From: Geofilum rubicundum JCM 15548
Lineage (GTDB): Bacteria > Bacteroidota > Bacteroidia > Bacteroidales > Marinilabiliaceae
Direction: 5' to 3'
Assembly: GCF_000974365.1 (NCBI RefSeq)
Contig: NZ_BAZW01000005.1
Span: forward strand, 1-64,000
Length of the DNA: 64,000 nucleotides
In this document: positions 20,185 through 32,421 of the stretch, in pieces
Numbering within the stretch: the stretch's first letter is position 1
Layout: every line of letters starts with the position of its first letter
The notes under the pieces: model-generated
What the model saw: the letters and a program-made list of their open reading frames with translations, nothing else
Database searches by the model: none
What the model was told of the DNA's origin: nothing
Program-made: the position numbers and the translations under genes

Positions 20185-23100
20185 ATGCTAAAAACATTTA
20201 TGAGGTGTCAGGTTGCTTTAAGAAGTTCTGTTCTAGTTTTACTTTTAAATTTTGGCAGTTTGGCTGCCTGGGCGAATATCAGTTTTTACAACATCAATGA
20301 GATGTTTGGCATTTCCATTCGTGAAACTGCTTCCGCCAGCATGGATGATTATGGTTTTGTTTGGGTTTCTTCCAAAACAGGCATTCTGAGATTGACCGAC
20401 GACGATTACCGCCTTTATCAGTTACCCTTTGATACGCCGGATGTTATTACGGTCAAATTGATCTACCAAAATTCTGAACTGTTGGCATATTCAAATAATG
20501 GTCAGATCTTCCGGTACGATATTATTCAGGATGAATTTATTCTTATTGCTAACTTAGGTAAACAGCTAAACTTTCAATACCTGACGGTGCAGGTTATGGT
20601 TGTGGATGAAAGTGGGGCGTTTTGGCTGGCAACCAATAGCGGACTCATTCATTACAAGGATGAATTGTTAAAGATTCATTGGGAAGAAACGGAGATTGGT
20701 TACCTCGAATGGTATAGTACCGATCAGTTGTTTGTTGCTGATGATGACGATTTATCTTTATTTAATACCGTTACCAATAAAAGAATTTCCCTCCTGAATT
20801 TTTCTGATTTTCCCATAGACGTTTCTTATTTGCAATATGAAGAGGCTGAAAATGATCTTTGGTTGGGTTCAGTATCGTCTGGTTTGTACAAATACCAACT
20901 GAATAAAAATCAACTTTTGCAGGTGTCCGGCGTTCCAAAGCAGCCGATCCTGGATATTGAGTCTGTTTCAGATTCGACCATGATGATAGGGGTGGATGGC
21001 CAGGGGCTTTGGGAAGTGGGTAAGCAGGATTTGATTGTTTATAATATTTATAAGGAGGATGTGGATAAACCCAATTCATTGCAGGGAAATGGTGTTTACG
21101 ATATATTCCAGGACGACAAGGGGCGGGTTTGGGTTTGCACATACAGCAGGGGTGTCTCTTACTACAACAAGACCTCTTCCATGTTGACACATGTGAGGCA
21201 TTTGACCAATAACCCCAATTCGCTTTCCAATGATGATGTCAATAGTATTATTGAGGATGCCAGAGGAAATTTGTGGTTTGCTACCAACAATGGCATAAGC
21301 AGATGGGATGTCGCCCATAATAAATGGGAGGCTTTTTATCACAACAAGCAGAAGCAAGCTCAGGTTTTCTTATCTCTCAGCGAAGATGCCAATGGAAATA
21401 TCTGGGCCGGTTCTTATTCTTCCGGCGTTTATCTGATAGATGGGAAAACAGGTGCAGAGATTCAGCATATTTTGTTTGAGGGCAATGAATCCTTGTTTAA
21501 AAGCAATTTTGTTTTCAATATTACCAACGACAGTCAGGGTAATGTATGGATAGGCGGTGTACAGGGCGAGGTGCTTCGCTACAACATGGCCACCCATAAT
21601 ATTACCAGTTACGGCAGTCATCCGGTCTACATTATGAAAGAACTGGATGCCAGTCATATGCTCCTGGGGTGCACCTATGGTTTAAGTGTGTTGAATAAGC
21701 ACAGCTCAAATGTAGATATTGTGCTGAATGGCTATATTATACATGATATGCTGGTGCAGGGGAATATGGTATGGTTGGCCACTGTTGGGGAAGGCTTGGT
21801 ACTATTCAATTTGCAAACCCGGCAGGTTACAAAATTTACCACAGAAATAGGTCTGCCTTCCAATTTTGTTAACAGCATATTATTAGATCAGGGTTTTTTA
21901 TGGCTGGGTACTGAAAATGGCATTTGTCGGTTCAACCCTTTGGATGAGACCCTGGAGACTTTCCCTTCCATTCAAAGCTTATCCAGAATATCCTATAACC
22001 GCAATGCGCACTTCATGAGAAAGAATGGAGAGATGATTTGGGGTACCAATCAGGGGGCGGTCATGTTTAATCCCTCAGCCATCGAAAAGTCGCCATCTGA
22101 AGGGCAAATCTATTTTCAGGACATACGTATTCTTGGGAAATCGCTTCGGACAGAGGTGGTTAAAAAACTTGAGATGCCAGTTGATAGCATTCAATCGCTG
22201 CGGCTAAAACACAATCAGAATAATTTATTGATCGACATGGTGCCTTTGGGCATGACCTATGGGACAAAGTTTTCGTGGTTTTTGGAGGGTTTTGATACTG
22301 AATGGAGCCGGCCGGTTACCAATCGTACCCTGAATTATACGAATTTGCCGACGGGTTCCTACCAACTGAAAATTCGATTGTACGACAATTCGATGTCGGA
22401 AATCATTGATGAAAGAACGCTGGAAATAGTCAAGAAACCCCCATTCTGGGAGGCCTGGTGGTTTCTCCTGCTGGTTGGTCTGTTTTTGCTGAGTGCATTT
22501 TATTTGTCGCTCAAATATTACATCAATCTGATCAAGCAACTGCATTCCGAAGAGAAGATCCGGTTTTTTGCCAGTACGGCGCATGATATGCGCACCTCAT
22601 TAAGTCTGATTAAGGGTCCCATAGATGAATTGGGCCATGAATCTAACTTAAGTGAAAAGGGAAGTTATTATCTGGACCTGGCCAGAAGTCAGGTGGACCG
22701 TCTGGTTGGTGTTGTTACCCAACTGATGGATTTTCAAAAAGCAGATATTGATAAGGAACAATTGCTGATGAAGCGGGTAGATGTCGTTGCTTTTGTGCGT
22801 CAGCGCGTGGCCATGTTTGAGTCCTACGCGGCTACCCATCAGATTGCTGTGGTTTTTAACCCTTCAATAGGCACCCTTAACAGTGAAGTGGATGAGCGTT
22901 TGATGGAAAAAGTGGTGGATAATTTATTGTCGAATGCCATTAAATATTCAAAGCCGCAAACTTCTGTCCTGGTGAATTTGCGTTTATCCAGACGGAATTG
23001 GGTGCTGGAGGTGAAGGACCAGGGAATTGGTATTTCCAAGTCAGCCCGTCAGCATTTATTCCGGGAATTCTACCGGGGCGAGAATGCCATCAATGCTAAG

Positions 23101-24075
23101 ATTGTTGGTTCAGGTATTGGCTTGTTGCTGGTGCGAAAGTATGTTGGACTGCATGGTGGGAAAATCGACTGGGAAAGTCAGGAAAACAACGGTAGCACCT
23201 TCACCGTTACCGTTCCCATGAAGGAATTTTCGGGAGAGACAATGGATGAAGTGTCACCGGTTAAACCCCATGCAGGAAGAATTGTGCCGCCTCTGCCTGT
23301 TGGCGAAGGGGCTGTCAGGGACTATACTGTATTGGTGGTAGAGGACAATGAAGAGCTTCGGTGCTTTTTGCAGCAGAGTATGGATGAAGGTTTTAATATC
23401 CTGACCGCAGCTGACGGCATAGAGGGATGGGAAATTATTCAACGTGAGCTGCCCGATTTGATTGTGTCGGATATACTCATGCCCGGACGCGACGGATATG
23501 AACTGTGTCAATTGGTTAAGTCAAGTTATGAGACTTCCCATATTCCCGTTATTTTGCTGACAGCTCTTTCTGAGAAAAATGACCAGTTGCACGGTCTGGA
23601 ATTGGGTGCCGATGACTACCTGACCAAGCCCTTTGATTCGGCTGTGCTGAAACAACGAATCATCTCGGTCATCAGTAACCGCAGTCTGGTCCGTGAAAGG
23701 GCCCTGAAGTTGATTAGTGGCGGGCCGCAACACGAGGCGGTCGTGGCGAATGAGTTGAATGATCAATTCGTCAAAAGGGCACTTGAGGTGGTGAGTGAAC
23801 AATTGGCCAATCCTGAGTTTAATAAAGAGCTGTTTGCTTCAGAAATGAATGTCAGCGGTTCCCTTTTGTATAAAAAGATCAAAGGTCTTACCGACCAAAG
23901 CCCTTCCGATTTTATCCGGGTGGTGCGGTTAACCAAAGCACTGGAACTTCTACAAATGGAGCAACACTCAATTACTGAGGTGAGCGAGCTTTGTGGATTT
24001 GCCAGTGTGGGATACTTTAGCACTGTTTTTAAAAAGCATTATGGAAAATCTCCTTCCGAATTTCAATCCCGTTAA
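20185..24075 (+). CDS. hybrid two-component system regulator (HTCS) of the xylan locus
   Basis: The intact 1296-residue protein fuses sensor, kinase, receiver and DNA-binding parts. Order: signal peptide (to about 32, AAWANI), two seven-bladed-propeller-type regions made of Reg_prop repeats (DDYGFVWVSSKTG, DDKGRVWVCTYSRG, DARGNLWFATNNG), a Y_Y_Y domain (about 690-755), a membrane segment (about 757-785), HisKA (STAHDMRTSLSLIKG, His near 799), HATPase (NLLSNAIKYS, GSGIGLLLVRKY), receiver (VLVVEDNEEL, phospho-Asp in VSDILMPGRDG near 1096) and an AraC HTH (about 1190-1296, ITEVSELCGFASVGYFS). HTCS of xylan loci bind xylo-oligosaccharides in the periplasm; that ligand is inference from the neighbours. 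It precedes the susC operon in the same direction. Confidence 0.95.
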   Translation: MLKTFMRCQVALRSSVLVLLLNFGSLAAWANISFYNINEMFGISIRETASASMDDYGFVWVSSKTGILRLTDDDYRLYQLPFDTPDVITVKLIYQNSELLAYSNNGQIFRYDIIQDEFILIANLGKQLNFQYLTVQVMVVDESGAFWLATNSGLIHYKDELLKIHWEETEIGYLEWYSTDQLFVADDDDLSLFNTVTNKRISLLNFSDFPIDVSYLQYEEAENDLWLGSVSSGLYKYQLNKNQLLQVSGVPKQPILDIESVSDSTMMIGVDGQGLWEVGKQDLIVYNIYKEDVDKPNSLQGNGVYDIFQDDKGRVWVCTYSRGVSYYNKTSSMLTHVRHLTNNPNSLSNDDVNSIIEDARGNLWFATNNGISRWDVAHNKWEAFYHNKQKQAQVFLSLSEDANGNIWAGSYSSGVYLIDGKTGAEIQHILFEGNESLFKSNFVFNITNDSQGNVWIGGVQGEVLRYNMATHNITSYGSHPVYIMKELDASHMLLGCTYGLSVLNKHSSNVDIVLNGYIIHDMLVQGNMVWLATVGEGLVLFNLQTRQVTKFTTEIGLPSNFVNSILLDQGFLWLGTENGICRFNPLDETLETFPSIQSLSRISYNRNAHFMRKNGEMIWGTNQGAVMFNPSAIEKSPSEGQIYFQDIRILGKSLRTEVVKKLEMPVDSIQSLRLKHNQNNLLIDMVPLGMTYGTKFSWFLEGFDTEWSRPVTNRTLNYTNLPTGSYQLKIRLYDNSMSEIIDERTLEIVKKPPFWEAWWFLLLVGLFLLSAFYLSLKYYINLIKQLHSEEKIRFFASTAHDMRTSLSLIKGPIDELGHESNLSEKGSYYLDLARSQVDRLVGVVTQLMDFQKADIDKEQLLMKRVDVVAFVRQRVAMFESYAATHQIAVVFNPSIGTLNSEVDERLMEKVVDNLLSNAIKYSKPQTSVLVNLRLSRRNWVLEVKDQGIGISKSARQHLFREFYRGENAINAKIVGSGIGLLLVRKYVGLHGGKIDWESQENNGSTFTVTVPMKEFSGETMDEVSPVKPHAGRIVPPLPVGEGAVRDYTVLVVEDNEELRCFLQQSMDEGFNILTAADGIEGWEIIQRELPDLIVSDILMPGRDGYELCQLVKSSYETSHIPVILLTALSEKNDQLHGLELGADDYLTKPFDSAVLKQRIISVISNRSLVRERALKLISGGPQHEAVVANELNDQFVKRALEVVSEQLANPEFNKELFASEMNVSGSLLYKKIKGLTDQSPSDFIRVVRLTKALELLQMEQHSITEVSELCGFASVGYFSTVFKKHYGKSPSEFQSR

Positions 24076-24204
24076 TGGATGTGGATCTATGTTTGAATTC
24101 AGACACCAAAAGGTTTAATTTCAGATCGGATCTTTAACTTTTTTTGTAGGTCAATGGCCGCGAAGATATCTGATTTTATTAAGGTGTATCTTTAGTTTCC
24201 TCTG

Positions 24205-24236
24205 GTGAAGCCCTGTTTATAGGGCTTCATTTTTTT
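24205..24236 (+). terminator. Rho-independent terminator after the HTCS
   Basis: A perfect 8-bp stem, TGAAGCCC (24205-24212) and GGGCTTCA (24221-24228), with an 8-base loop, is followed by eight T. It ends the HTCS transcript and separates it from the susC promoter. Confidence 0.92.
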
Positions 24237-24302
24237 TATTTCAATTTTCAGCACTCCCGTCTTCTTAGCTTTTTGGCTTCTTTTTTCACAGTTATTCACA
24301 TT

Positions 24303-24368
24303 TTATCTGAAAACAAACAAGGTTTATCTAAAAGTGAAAATACGCATAGGGTTGGCTGGTTACTTTTG
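24303..24368 (+). promoter_or_regulatory. xylan-locus operator and promoter, copy 2 (susC operon)
   Basis: Half-sites TTATCTGA at 24303-24310 and TTATCTAA at 24324-24331 are 21 bp apart; a perfect -7 box TACTTTTG starts at 24361, 37 bp after the second half-site. There is no TTTG at -33, as expected of an activator-dependent promoter. The remaining leader (about 100 bases to 24478) shows no strong structure. Confidence 0.85.
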
Positions 24369-24478
24369 CTTCAGTTCATTTTGAATAAGAATAGAGGTAT
24401 GCATAGAATTAGAGACAGAAGTTTGTTTCAGAGACCATTATTGGAAATCAGGTTGAAAAAAAATCAAATTCAAGAAAA

Positions 24479-27400
24479 ATGAAGAAAACAAAAAGTCGTT
24501 TAAGGCCGCTGTTTAGTCAGTGGATGAGTTTTAAACTGCTGGTGCTCCTTCTGCTGTCGTCAGGAGGCTCCTTCCTTTATGCGCAAAGCGGACGCACGGT
24601 GGAGGGTACCGTAGTTGACTCAAAAGAGGAACCGCTTTACGGTGTAACCATTTTGGTTAAAGGAAAACCAGGCGTTGGTGTTATTACCGATTTTGACGGT
24701 CAATTCAGTATTAACCTGGCACCGGAAGACACCGAGCTGGAAGTCTCCTTTCTCGGAATGGCCACTCAGACCATTGATGTTTCTGCAAGAAATTCCATTA
24801 GAGTGGTGATGCAGGAAGATTCTCAAATCTTTGATGAGGTTATTGTAGTCGGGTTTGGGCAACAAAGAAAAGAAAGTGTGGTTGGTGCCATTTCACAAAC
24901 TTCCGCCAAAACACTTGAGCGTACAGGTGGGGTGTCCAGTCTGGGACAGGCCCTTACAGGAAACTTGCCCGGAGTGGTAACTATGACCAGTTCAGGAAGA
25001 CCAGGTGAGGAAGACCCGGAGATCGTGATCAGGGGGGTCAGTTCCTGGAACGGTGGAGAGCCTTTGGTTTTGGTGGATGGAATTGAACGTCCCATGAGTA
25101 GTGTGGACATTAATTCAGTGGCTTCTATTTCTGTTTTGAAGGATGCCTCTGCAACCGCTGTATTTGGTGTTCGCGGTGCGAATGGTGTTATCCTTGTGAC
25201 TACCAAAAGAGGGGAAGAAGGCAAGGCCAATATTGACATTAATTTTACGACCACTTTAAAGACGCATTCAAAGTTGCCTGAATTAATGGATTCCTATGAT
25301 GCATTAATGTTACGCAACAAGGTTCTGGAGCACGAGGTTGGTTATAACCCCGATGTCTGGAGTTACTATTTGCATCAGGACCGCATTGACAAGTACAGAT
25401 ACCCTGCCAATACTGCTGAGTTTGAGCGTTATCCAAATGTGGACTGGGTGGACGAACTGCTTAAAGATTATGCGACTTCCTACAATGCCAATGTTAACGT
25501 GTCGGGTGGAAGTAAATTTGCTAAATACTACGTTAGTTTAGATTATACGCACGAGGGTGACTTGTACAAGAATTTTGATAATAACAGAGGCTACGAGACC
25601 GGTTTTGGATTTGACCGGATAAATGTGCGCAGTAACCTTGATTTTACTTTGACCAATACCACCACGTTAAAAATGAGTCTGGCGGGTTCTCACGCTGTAA
25701 AAAAGGGAACCAATTTTAACGACTACGAGAATCTTGTCTGGGCGGCCTTTTATGGTATTGCTCCGGATGCTTTTCGCCCTAAATACAGTGACGGCTCTTT
25801 CGGATATTTCCAGCCTAACCCTACTCAGGCCTCTACCAACTCAATGGAGGATATAAGTGTTAATGGAGTAGGCTACCAAACGGATGATAATCTCAATACC
25901 GACTTTACGCTTGAGCAGGATTTGGGCTTTTTGGTGAAAGGCTTGAAAGCTCATGCACGGTTGGCATTTGACAATAGTTTCAGGGAAATCAACCGTGGTA
26001 TTGATGACACCAACGATTGGGAAGATAATTTGCACAAATGGATTGATCCTGAGACAGGTAAGGTTTTTACAGATGCTACACTTGACGGAAATAACAAGTT
26101 TGATTATGTGAACAATGTGGCCTGGACAACCGGCGCGGGTACCGTTGATACCAATGAGACCTTTAGAAGGATGAACTATTCCGGGCAGATTGATTATAAC
26201 AATACTTTCGGCGATCATACGGTGGGTTTAATGGGTAACGTTGCTCGTGAAGAATATGCCCGGGGAAGCAACCTGCCCATCTATCGTGAAAACTGGGTGT
26301 TTAGAACCACCTACGATTACAAGAAGCGTTATATGCTTGAGTATAACGGTGCTTACAATGGATCGGAAAAGTTTGCTCCTGAAAACCGCTTTGCGTTTTT
26401 TCAATCAGGAGGCGGCGGTTGGATGTTTTCAGAAGAGCCCTTATTTAAAAGTTTGAATTTGTCCTGGGTTGACATGCTCAAATTCCGGGTTTCTTACGGA
26501 CAGATTGGAGATGACAGAACCGGGGCGCCCTGGCAGGAATTTAATCCGGAATACAGATGGTTGTATTTGGACCGATGGGCCAGCGGTGGTGCCTTTAATC
26601 ATGCCATTACCGGCGTTGATCCTGCTGACAGTCCTTACCAATGGTATTATGAGGCATCCATTGGTAACCCCAATATTCAATGGGAGGTATCTACAAAACT
26701 GGATATTGCATTGGATTACGCTTTTTTGGGTGGTGTGTTGGCCGGTACGCTTGATTTTTTCAGTGAAAACAGAACCAATATCTTGCTGGCAGGCGGTGAT
26801 AGGGCCATTCCGGGTTATTACGGCGCAACTCCGCCCCGAGCCAATATGGGTGAGGTAGAAACCAAGGGATATGAATTGGAATTGAGGTGGAATAAGCCAT
26901 TCGCGATTGGCGTTTATGGGGTAATGTGTTCTACACCCGCGCAGAAAATAAAATTATCGATGCGGACGATCCCATCCTCAAACCAGATTATCAGAAGAAG
27001 GCTGAAAAGGCTATTGATCAGACCTATGCTTATGTGGATTATGGTTATTATAATAATTGGGATGAATTATATGGGTCCACTTCCCACGATGCCTTAGATG
27101 GTGGAAGAATGCCGGGTAACTATGTGATTCTTGATTACGATGGCGACGGAACCATCACTAGTTTTGACCAAATTCCTTACGGCTTTTCCAATGTTCCGGA
27201 GAATACGGTGAACTTTCAGTTTGGACTTGATTACAAAGGTTTTAGTGGCTTTGTCCAGTTCTACGGAGCATCAAATGTCACCCGCTATGTGGGCTTGAAC
27301 AGCTTGGTGGTGTTAGAAATACCGCGTTTGAGGAAGGTTCTTACTGGTCCAAGGACCATATGAATGCCGATGTGCCGCTGCCCAGATGGCAAGTTCAGGC

Positions 27401-27656
27401 CAGTCCTTATACAACCGGCACACGCTTTTTACATGATGGTTCATATGTGCGTTTGAAGTATGCTGAGTTGTCCTACACCTTCACGAATCAATTATTTATG
27501 CAGCGCATTGGTTTAAACAGTCTGAAACTTTTTGTGAATGGTAACAACCTGTTTTTGTGGACCAAGATGCCGGATGACCGGGAGTCCAATACAGGTGGAA
27601 ATACGGCTTATCCCACTCAGAAGCGCTATAACTTAGGATTAAGAATCTCTTTATAA
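24479..27656 (+). CDS. SusC-like TonB-dependent outer-membrane transporter 1 (two frameshifts)
   Basis: Two lost bases (26897-26898 in a C run, 27306-27307 in a G run) split this 1059-residue protein into three frames that join cleanly when corrected. It has a long signal peptide (to about 40, SFLYAQS), a carboxypeptidase-regulatory-like N-terminal domain (about 43-120, GVTILVKGKPGVG), a TonB-box region near DEVIVVGFGQQRKE, a plug (LTGNLPGVV, GVRGANGVILVTTKRG) and a 22-strand-type barrel ending NLGLRISL. It imports oligosaccharides across the outer membrane with the SusD encoded 6 bp downstream. Its position as first gene after the HTCS matches XusA of known xylan loci. Confidence 0.92.
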
Positions 27657-27662
27657 TCGAAT

Positions 27663-29533
27663 ATGATGAAGAAAAAATTTGTTTATTATCTATACGGAAT
27701 AGCTGGTGCACTCATGATGAGTGTGAGCGCTTGCACAGATTATTTGGACAAGGCTCCTGAATCGGTTATTGCAGAAGAAGATGCGTTCAAAAATTTTCGG
27801 AACTTCCAGGGATTTGTTGAGCGGATGTATCATCTGACGCCCGATGTGGCCAAGCATTTTTGGGTGAGCTCTTTTAACTGGGGCGAAGACGAGGTCATTA
27901 CCATTGGAAACGGTGAGTACCTGATGGGTTACAGCATTGACCGCGGCAACTATCGGGATTATATTGGAAAGGGAGATAGCTTTTTGGATCGTAACTGGAG
28001 TGCCGGAGGTGATCGTTTCCAAAAGGCCATTTGGGGCGGTTCCTGGCACGGTATTCGAACCGCCAATCTTGGCCTTGAAGCCTGGCTGATGGTTTAATGA
28101 TCGATGCTACTCAGGAAGAAAGAAATCTTGTGGAAGGACAGTTGTACTTCCTGCGGGGTTGGTTCCATTTTCAACTCACTCAATATTGGGGCGGATTGCC
28201 ATACATCGATTATGTTTTACCCAGTGATGAAGCCTTGCGTCTTCCCCGTGAAACGTATGCGGAAAATGCGCTTAAAATGGCAGAGGACTTTAAAAAAGCG
28301 GCCGCCCTTCTTCCGGTCGATTGGGATAATACGACCGCTGGTAGTCAGACCTTAAACAATAACGAATTACGTGCCAATAAGATATGGGCCTTATCCATGC
28401 TCGGCAAGACTTATTTGTATGCTGCAAGTCCGTTAATGGCTAACGGTACCACCGGTCCGCGCACCTATGATGCCGATTTGGCCAAACTGGCTGCCGATGC
28501 CTTTGGTGAAGTACTGGATATGGTAGAGAGCGGACAAACGCAATATGCATTGGTTGATTTTGAAGACTACTCATCTTTGTTTTACACGATGCAGCAGGGT
28601 TGGTTAATGCCGGGAGGAACTGAAGCCATCATTCGCAGTCCGTCCTACGGAGCTGATTCCTATTGGAGACAAATGAACTCTTATCAGTATCAGGATATTG
28701 CAGAAGGAGATGGTATTGTCTTTGCCCCGTCTGCAAATTATGTTAATTATTATGGAATGGCTAACGGACTTCCCCTTGATCATGCTGAGTCAGGTTTCAG
28801 CACGGAACAGCCGTGGAAGGACAGAGACCCGCGTTTCTATAATAATATCATTTACGATGGTGTTAAAGTTATTTCCGGAACCATTACCGATGCGGCTGAC
28901 GAAAAGTACCGTTATGCCAACTTGCATAACGGAGGTAGCTATATTAACGCTCAAATGGGAAGTCGCACCGGTTATTTGAATTATAAATTTATTCCAACCG
29001 GAGCCAATAAATATGATCAGACTTATGGTTACAGCTATTCAACGCACATGCACCTGTCGTGGTTGCGTTTGGCGGATGTTTACCTGATGTACGCCGAGGC
29101 TGCTGCTCAGGGATATGGTACGCCAACTGGCAAGTCGTCCAATTTTGCCAAGAACGCCATAGAGGCTGTAAATACAGTCCGGGCGCGCGCTGGTGTAGCG
29201 GACTTACACGCATCAATGACCGGGTCCTTAGATGCTTTTATGTCAGAGATCATTCGTGAGCGTGCGGTTGAATTGGCATTTGAAGGTCATCGTTTTAACG
29301 ATCTTCGTCGCTGGCGCTTACTAACCGAATTTCCATACAACATAAAAACCAGACAGTTTTTTGATCGGGCTGCTGAGCTTGATCCGGAGGCTGATCCTAA
29401 GGAAAATAAAGTCGTGAATTTTAGAGAAGAGGTCATTGTCACTCGCAATTTGATCGACAGACATTACTGGCTTCCATTTAAAACGGATGATGTAAGTATT
29501 TATGAAGGGTTCGAGCAAAATCCGGGTTGGTAA
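27663..29533 (+). CDS. SusD-like surface glycan-binding lipoprotein 1 (one frameshift)
   Basis: Correcting one base in the C run at 28081-28082 yields 623 residues. The signal ends at a lipobox (MSVSACTDYLDKAPE). The SusD/RagB fold is shown by the N-terminal half of TPR-like helices (LYFLRGWFHFQLTQYWGG) and the C-terminal signature RERAVELAFEGHRFNDLRRW, with VNTVRARAG before it. It would sit on the cell surface as the lid of SusC 1 and bind the incoming xylan oligosaccharides. It is the XusB equivalent by position. Confidence 0.92.
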
Positions 29534-29560
29534 CAAAATGAGAATATAAAACAAACTAAG

Positions 29561-32391
29561 ATGAAACATATATTTATTGGTCTCACAATATGTATTGTGT
29601 TTGCTTTCAATGTTTTTCAGTTGTCCGCGCAGGTTGAAGTGCCCGAAACTGAAGAATTGAAAACCGATACTGTACAAAAAAAGGTCGAGGTCGCATTTCG
29701 TTCGATTGACGAAAAGGACCTTTTAGGCGGCATCTCTTTTATTGATGTGGAAGAGATGTCAAAAAAAGCCTATAGCTCTAATAGCTACGCATTTGTTGAG
29801 AATGTGGTAGGTGGAATGAATGGCAATATTTGGGGAATGGACGAGCTGTTGGTGGTTGTCGATGGCATGGTTCGGGACGCCAACAACGTTTTGCCATCTG
29901 AGATTGACCAGATAACTATTTTAAAAGGCGTTTCAGCTGTGGCCTTATATGGTAGCCGAGCAGCCAAGGGAGTGGTCATGATTACACTAAACGGGGTCAA
30001 ATAGGTGCGCCCACAGTAAGCATTCGTGCCAATACAGGCATGCAGGTACCCAGGGCTTTTCCTAAGTATTTGGGAGCTGCAGAATACATGACGCTTTACA
30101 ATGAAGCCAGAGTTAACGATGGTAATGGACCCCAGTATTCCGATGAAGAAATTTACTATACTTCTTTGGGAAATAATCCTTATCGTTATCCTGATCTGAA
30201 TATGTATTCTTCTGATTATTTGCGCAGTATGTACAACAGAACAGAAGCAATTGCAGAGATTACCGGAGGCAATGAACGGGTTAGGTACTATACCACCACC
30301 GGTTACTTGCGTGAAGGTTCCTTGTTGAACGTGGGTAATACCTCGGACGATAACGTTAACCGACTATTTGCACGAGGTAATTTAGATATGCAATTGCATG
30401 AAAACATTGCTGTTCAAACCGATGCCAACGTTACTTTTTATAACGCCAGCAGGGCCAGAACCGGATGGTGGAACAATGCTGCCACGCTTCGTCCCAACAG
30501 GGTGGCTCCATTGATTCCTTTGAGCTATCTGGACGAAAATGATGTCAACTCATGGGATGCTGTTAATGCGAGCAGTCATATTATTGACGGTAAATATTTC
30601 CTGGGAGGAACACAGCTCCAGCCGACCAATCCAGTTGCGGATGCTTATGCAGCTGGAACTGCAAAGGCTGTCAGTCGCCAGTTTCAGTTTAATACCGGCT
30701 TTGATTTTAACCTGCGTTCGTTGCTGGACGGCTTGCATTTTCGTTCTAAGTATGGTATTGACTATGCTTCCACTTATCAGCAGGCTTATGAAAACGAGTA
30801 TGCCTCTTATTCACCTGTATGGAACAATTACAATGGAGAGGATGCCATTGGTGCCATCAACGTATTTGGTGTGGACAGGCAGTCTGATGTTGAATGGATC
30901 AACTATTCAACCTATCGTTATACTTATAATGTGAATGGCCAGTTTGATTTCACCCGCACTTATGCAGGTAAACACAATGTGTTTGCAATGGTGGCGGCCA
31001 ATGCCTGGCAGAGAAAAGTTGACGGGGAGTATCACCGATTAACCAATGTCAACCTAGGCCTTCAGGCGTCCTATAATTATTTGCAGAAATACTATGTGGA
31101 CTTTAGTGCGGCACTTCCCTATTCGGCCAAACTCCCCAGTGCCAATCGACTTGGGTTTTCCCCAACGGTTACTTTAGGGTGGCGTCCGGTTAAGGAAACG
31201 TTCTTTGATGACTCAGCCTTTGACGACCTGATGCTAACCGTATCCGGTGGTATCATCAGTCACGATATGGATATTGCCACAGCGGACAATCCAATGGGTT
31301 ACTATTTGTATAAGCAAGTCGTTGAGAGAGCTGGTTGGTATGCCTGGGCGGACTTGAATGGTGAAGCGGCCACGGAGTTCCAACGGGGTGAGAATCCGGA
31401 TATGACCTTCATAAAGCGCAAGGAGTTAAACATTGGCTTGAGGGGTGCTCTTTGGAACAATGGCCTGAGCTTTGATTTCAACTATTTCATGGGTAAGATG
31501 GATGGCAATCTGGCATTGCCTTATTCGAAATATCCCATTTATTTTACTCAGACAGGATATCCGACTTCGTCTATCCTCCCGTATCTTAATTATGATATAG
31601 ATGACCGCACGGGCTTTGATTTCAGTGTTTATCTGAATAAAAAAGTAGGTGAAGTAGATTTGTCCCTCGGTGTCAGCGGTATGTATTCAAATACGGAAGC
31701 GGAAAGGAGAGATGAAAACATTAGTTTTGATTATCAGACAAGTGTTGGTCGGCATGTTAATGGTCTTTGGGGCTTGGAGAATCTTGGATTCTTTAACAGT
31801 CAGGAAGAAATTGATGGTGCCCCCGCTCAATTGTTTGGCGGGTCAGTAAAACCGGGAGATATCCGTTATAAGGATCAAAATGAAGATGGCGTCATTGACA
31901 ACCAGGACCAGGTCTATTTGGGTCGCTGGGATACGCCTACCCGCCTGGGGATTAACTTTACTGCCAAGTACCGTAAATTCACGCTTTTTGCCATGGCCGA
32001 TGGTTTCTTTGGAGGCAATGGACTTAAGAACAGCTCTTATTATTGGGTATCCGGAGACAGTAAGTACAGTGAAGTTGTGCGCGACCGATGGACGGAAGCC
32101 ACCAAGGATATAGCTACATATCCCCGCCTAACGACGGAGAGTGGGGCTAACAACTTCCGCAGTTCTGATTTTTGGATGTACAAAACAGATCGGATTAATT
32201 TGTCGCAGGTTCAATTGACTTATGATATTCCTGAAACAGTACTGCAAGGTTCTTTTGTTAACGGACTAAGCGTTTACCTGAGCGGGTATAATTTACTGAC
32301 TATTTCAGAGGAGCGTGATCATTTGGAAATGAATGTTGGAGGTGCGCCACAGACACGCTTATTCAATATGGGTGTTAAGGGTACTTTTTAA
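29561..32391 (+). CDS. SusC-like TonB-dependent transporter 2, short N-terminus (one frameshift)
   Basis: One lost base in the A run at 29989-29991 splits the frame; corrected length is 943 residues. The signal peptide ends near QLSAQ. Unlike SusC 1 it has no carboxypeptidase-regulatory-like domain: after a short acidic linker (VPETEELKTDT) it goes directly into a shortened plug (MDELLVVVDGMVRD, GSRAAKGVVMITL) and then the barrel, ending MGVKGTF. No obvious TonB box of the usual DEVVVVGYG form is visible. It corresponds by position to XusC. The altered N-terminus may mean a different energy-coupling mode or substrate gate. Confidence 0.9.
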
Positions 32392-32421
32392 TGATGTATT
32401 CAGTATTAAATGTATTTAATC

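Noticed and set aside
24166-24190. ATATCTGA and GTATCTTT resembling operator half-sites after the HTCS gene
   Set aside because: The spacing is 19 bp, not 21, no -7 box follows at the right distance, and a terminator comes next.
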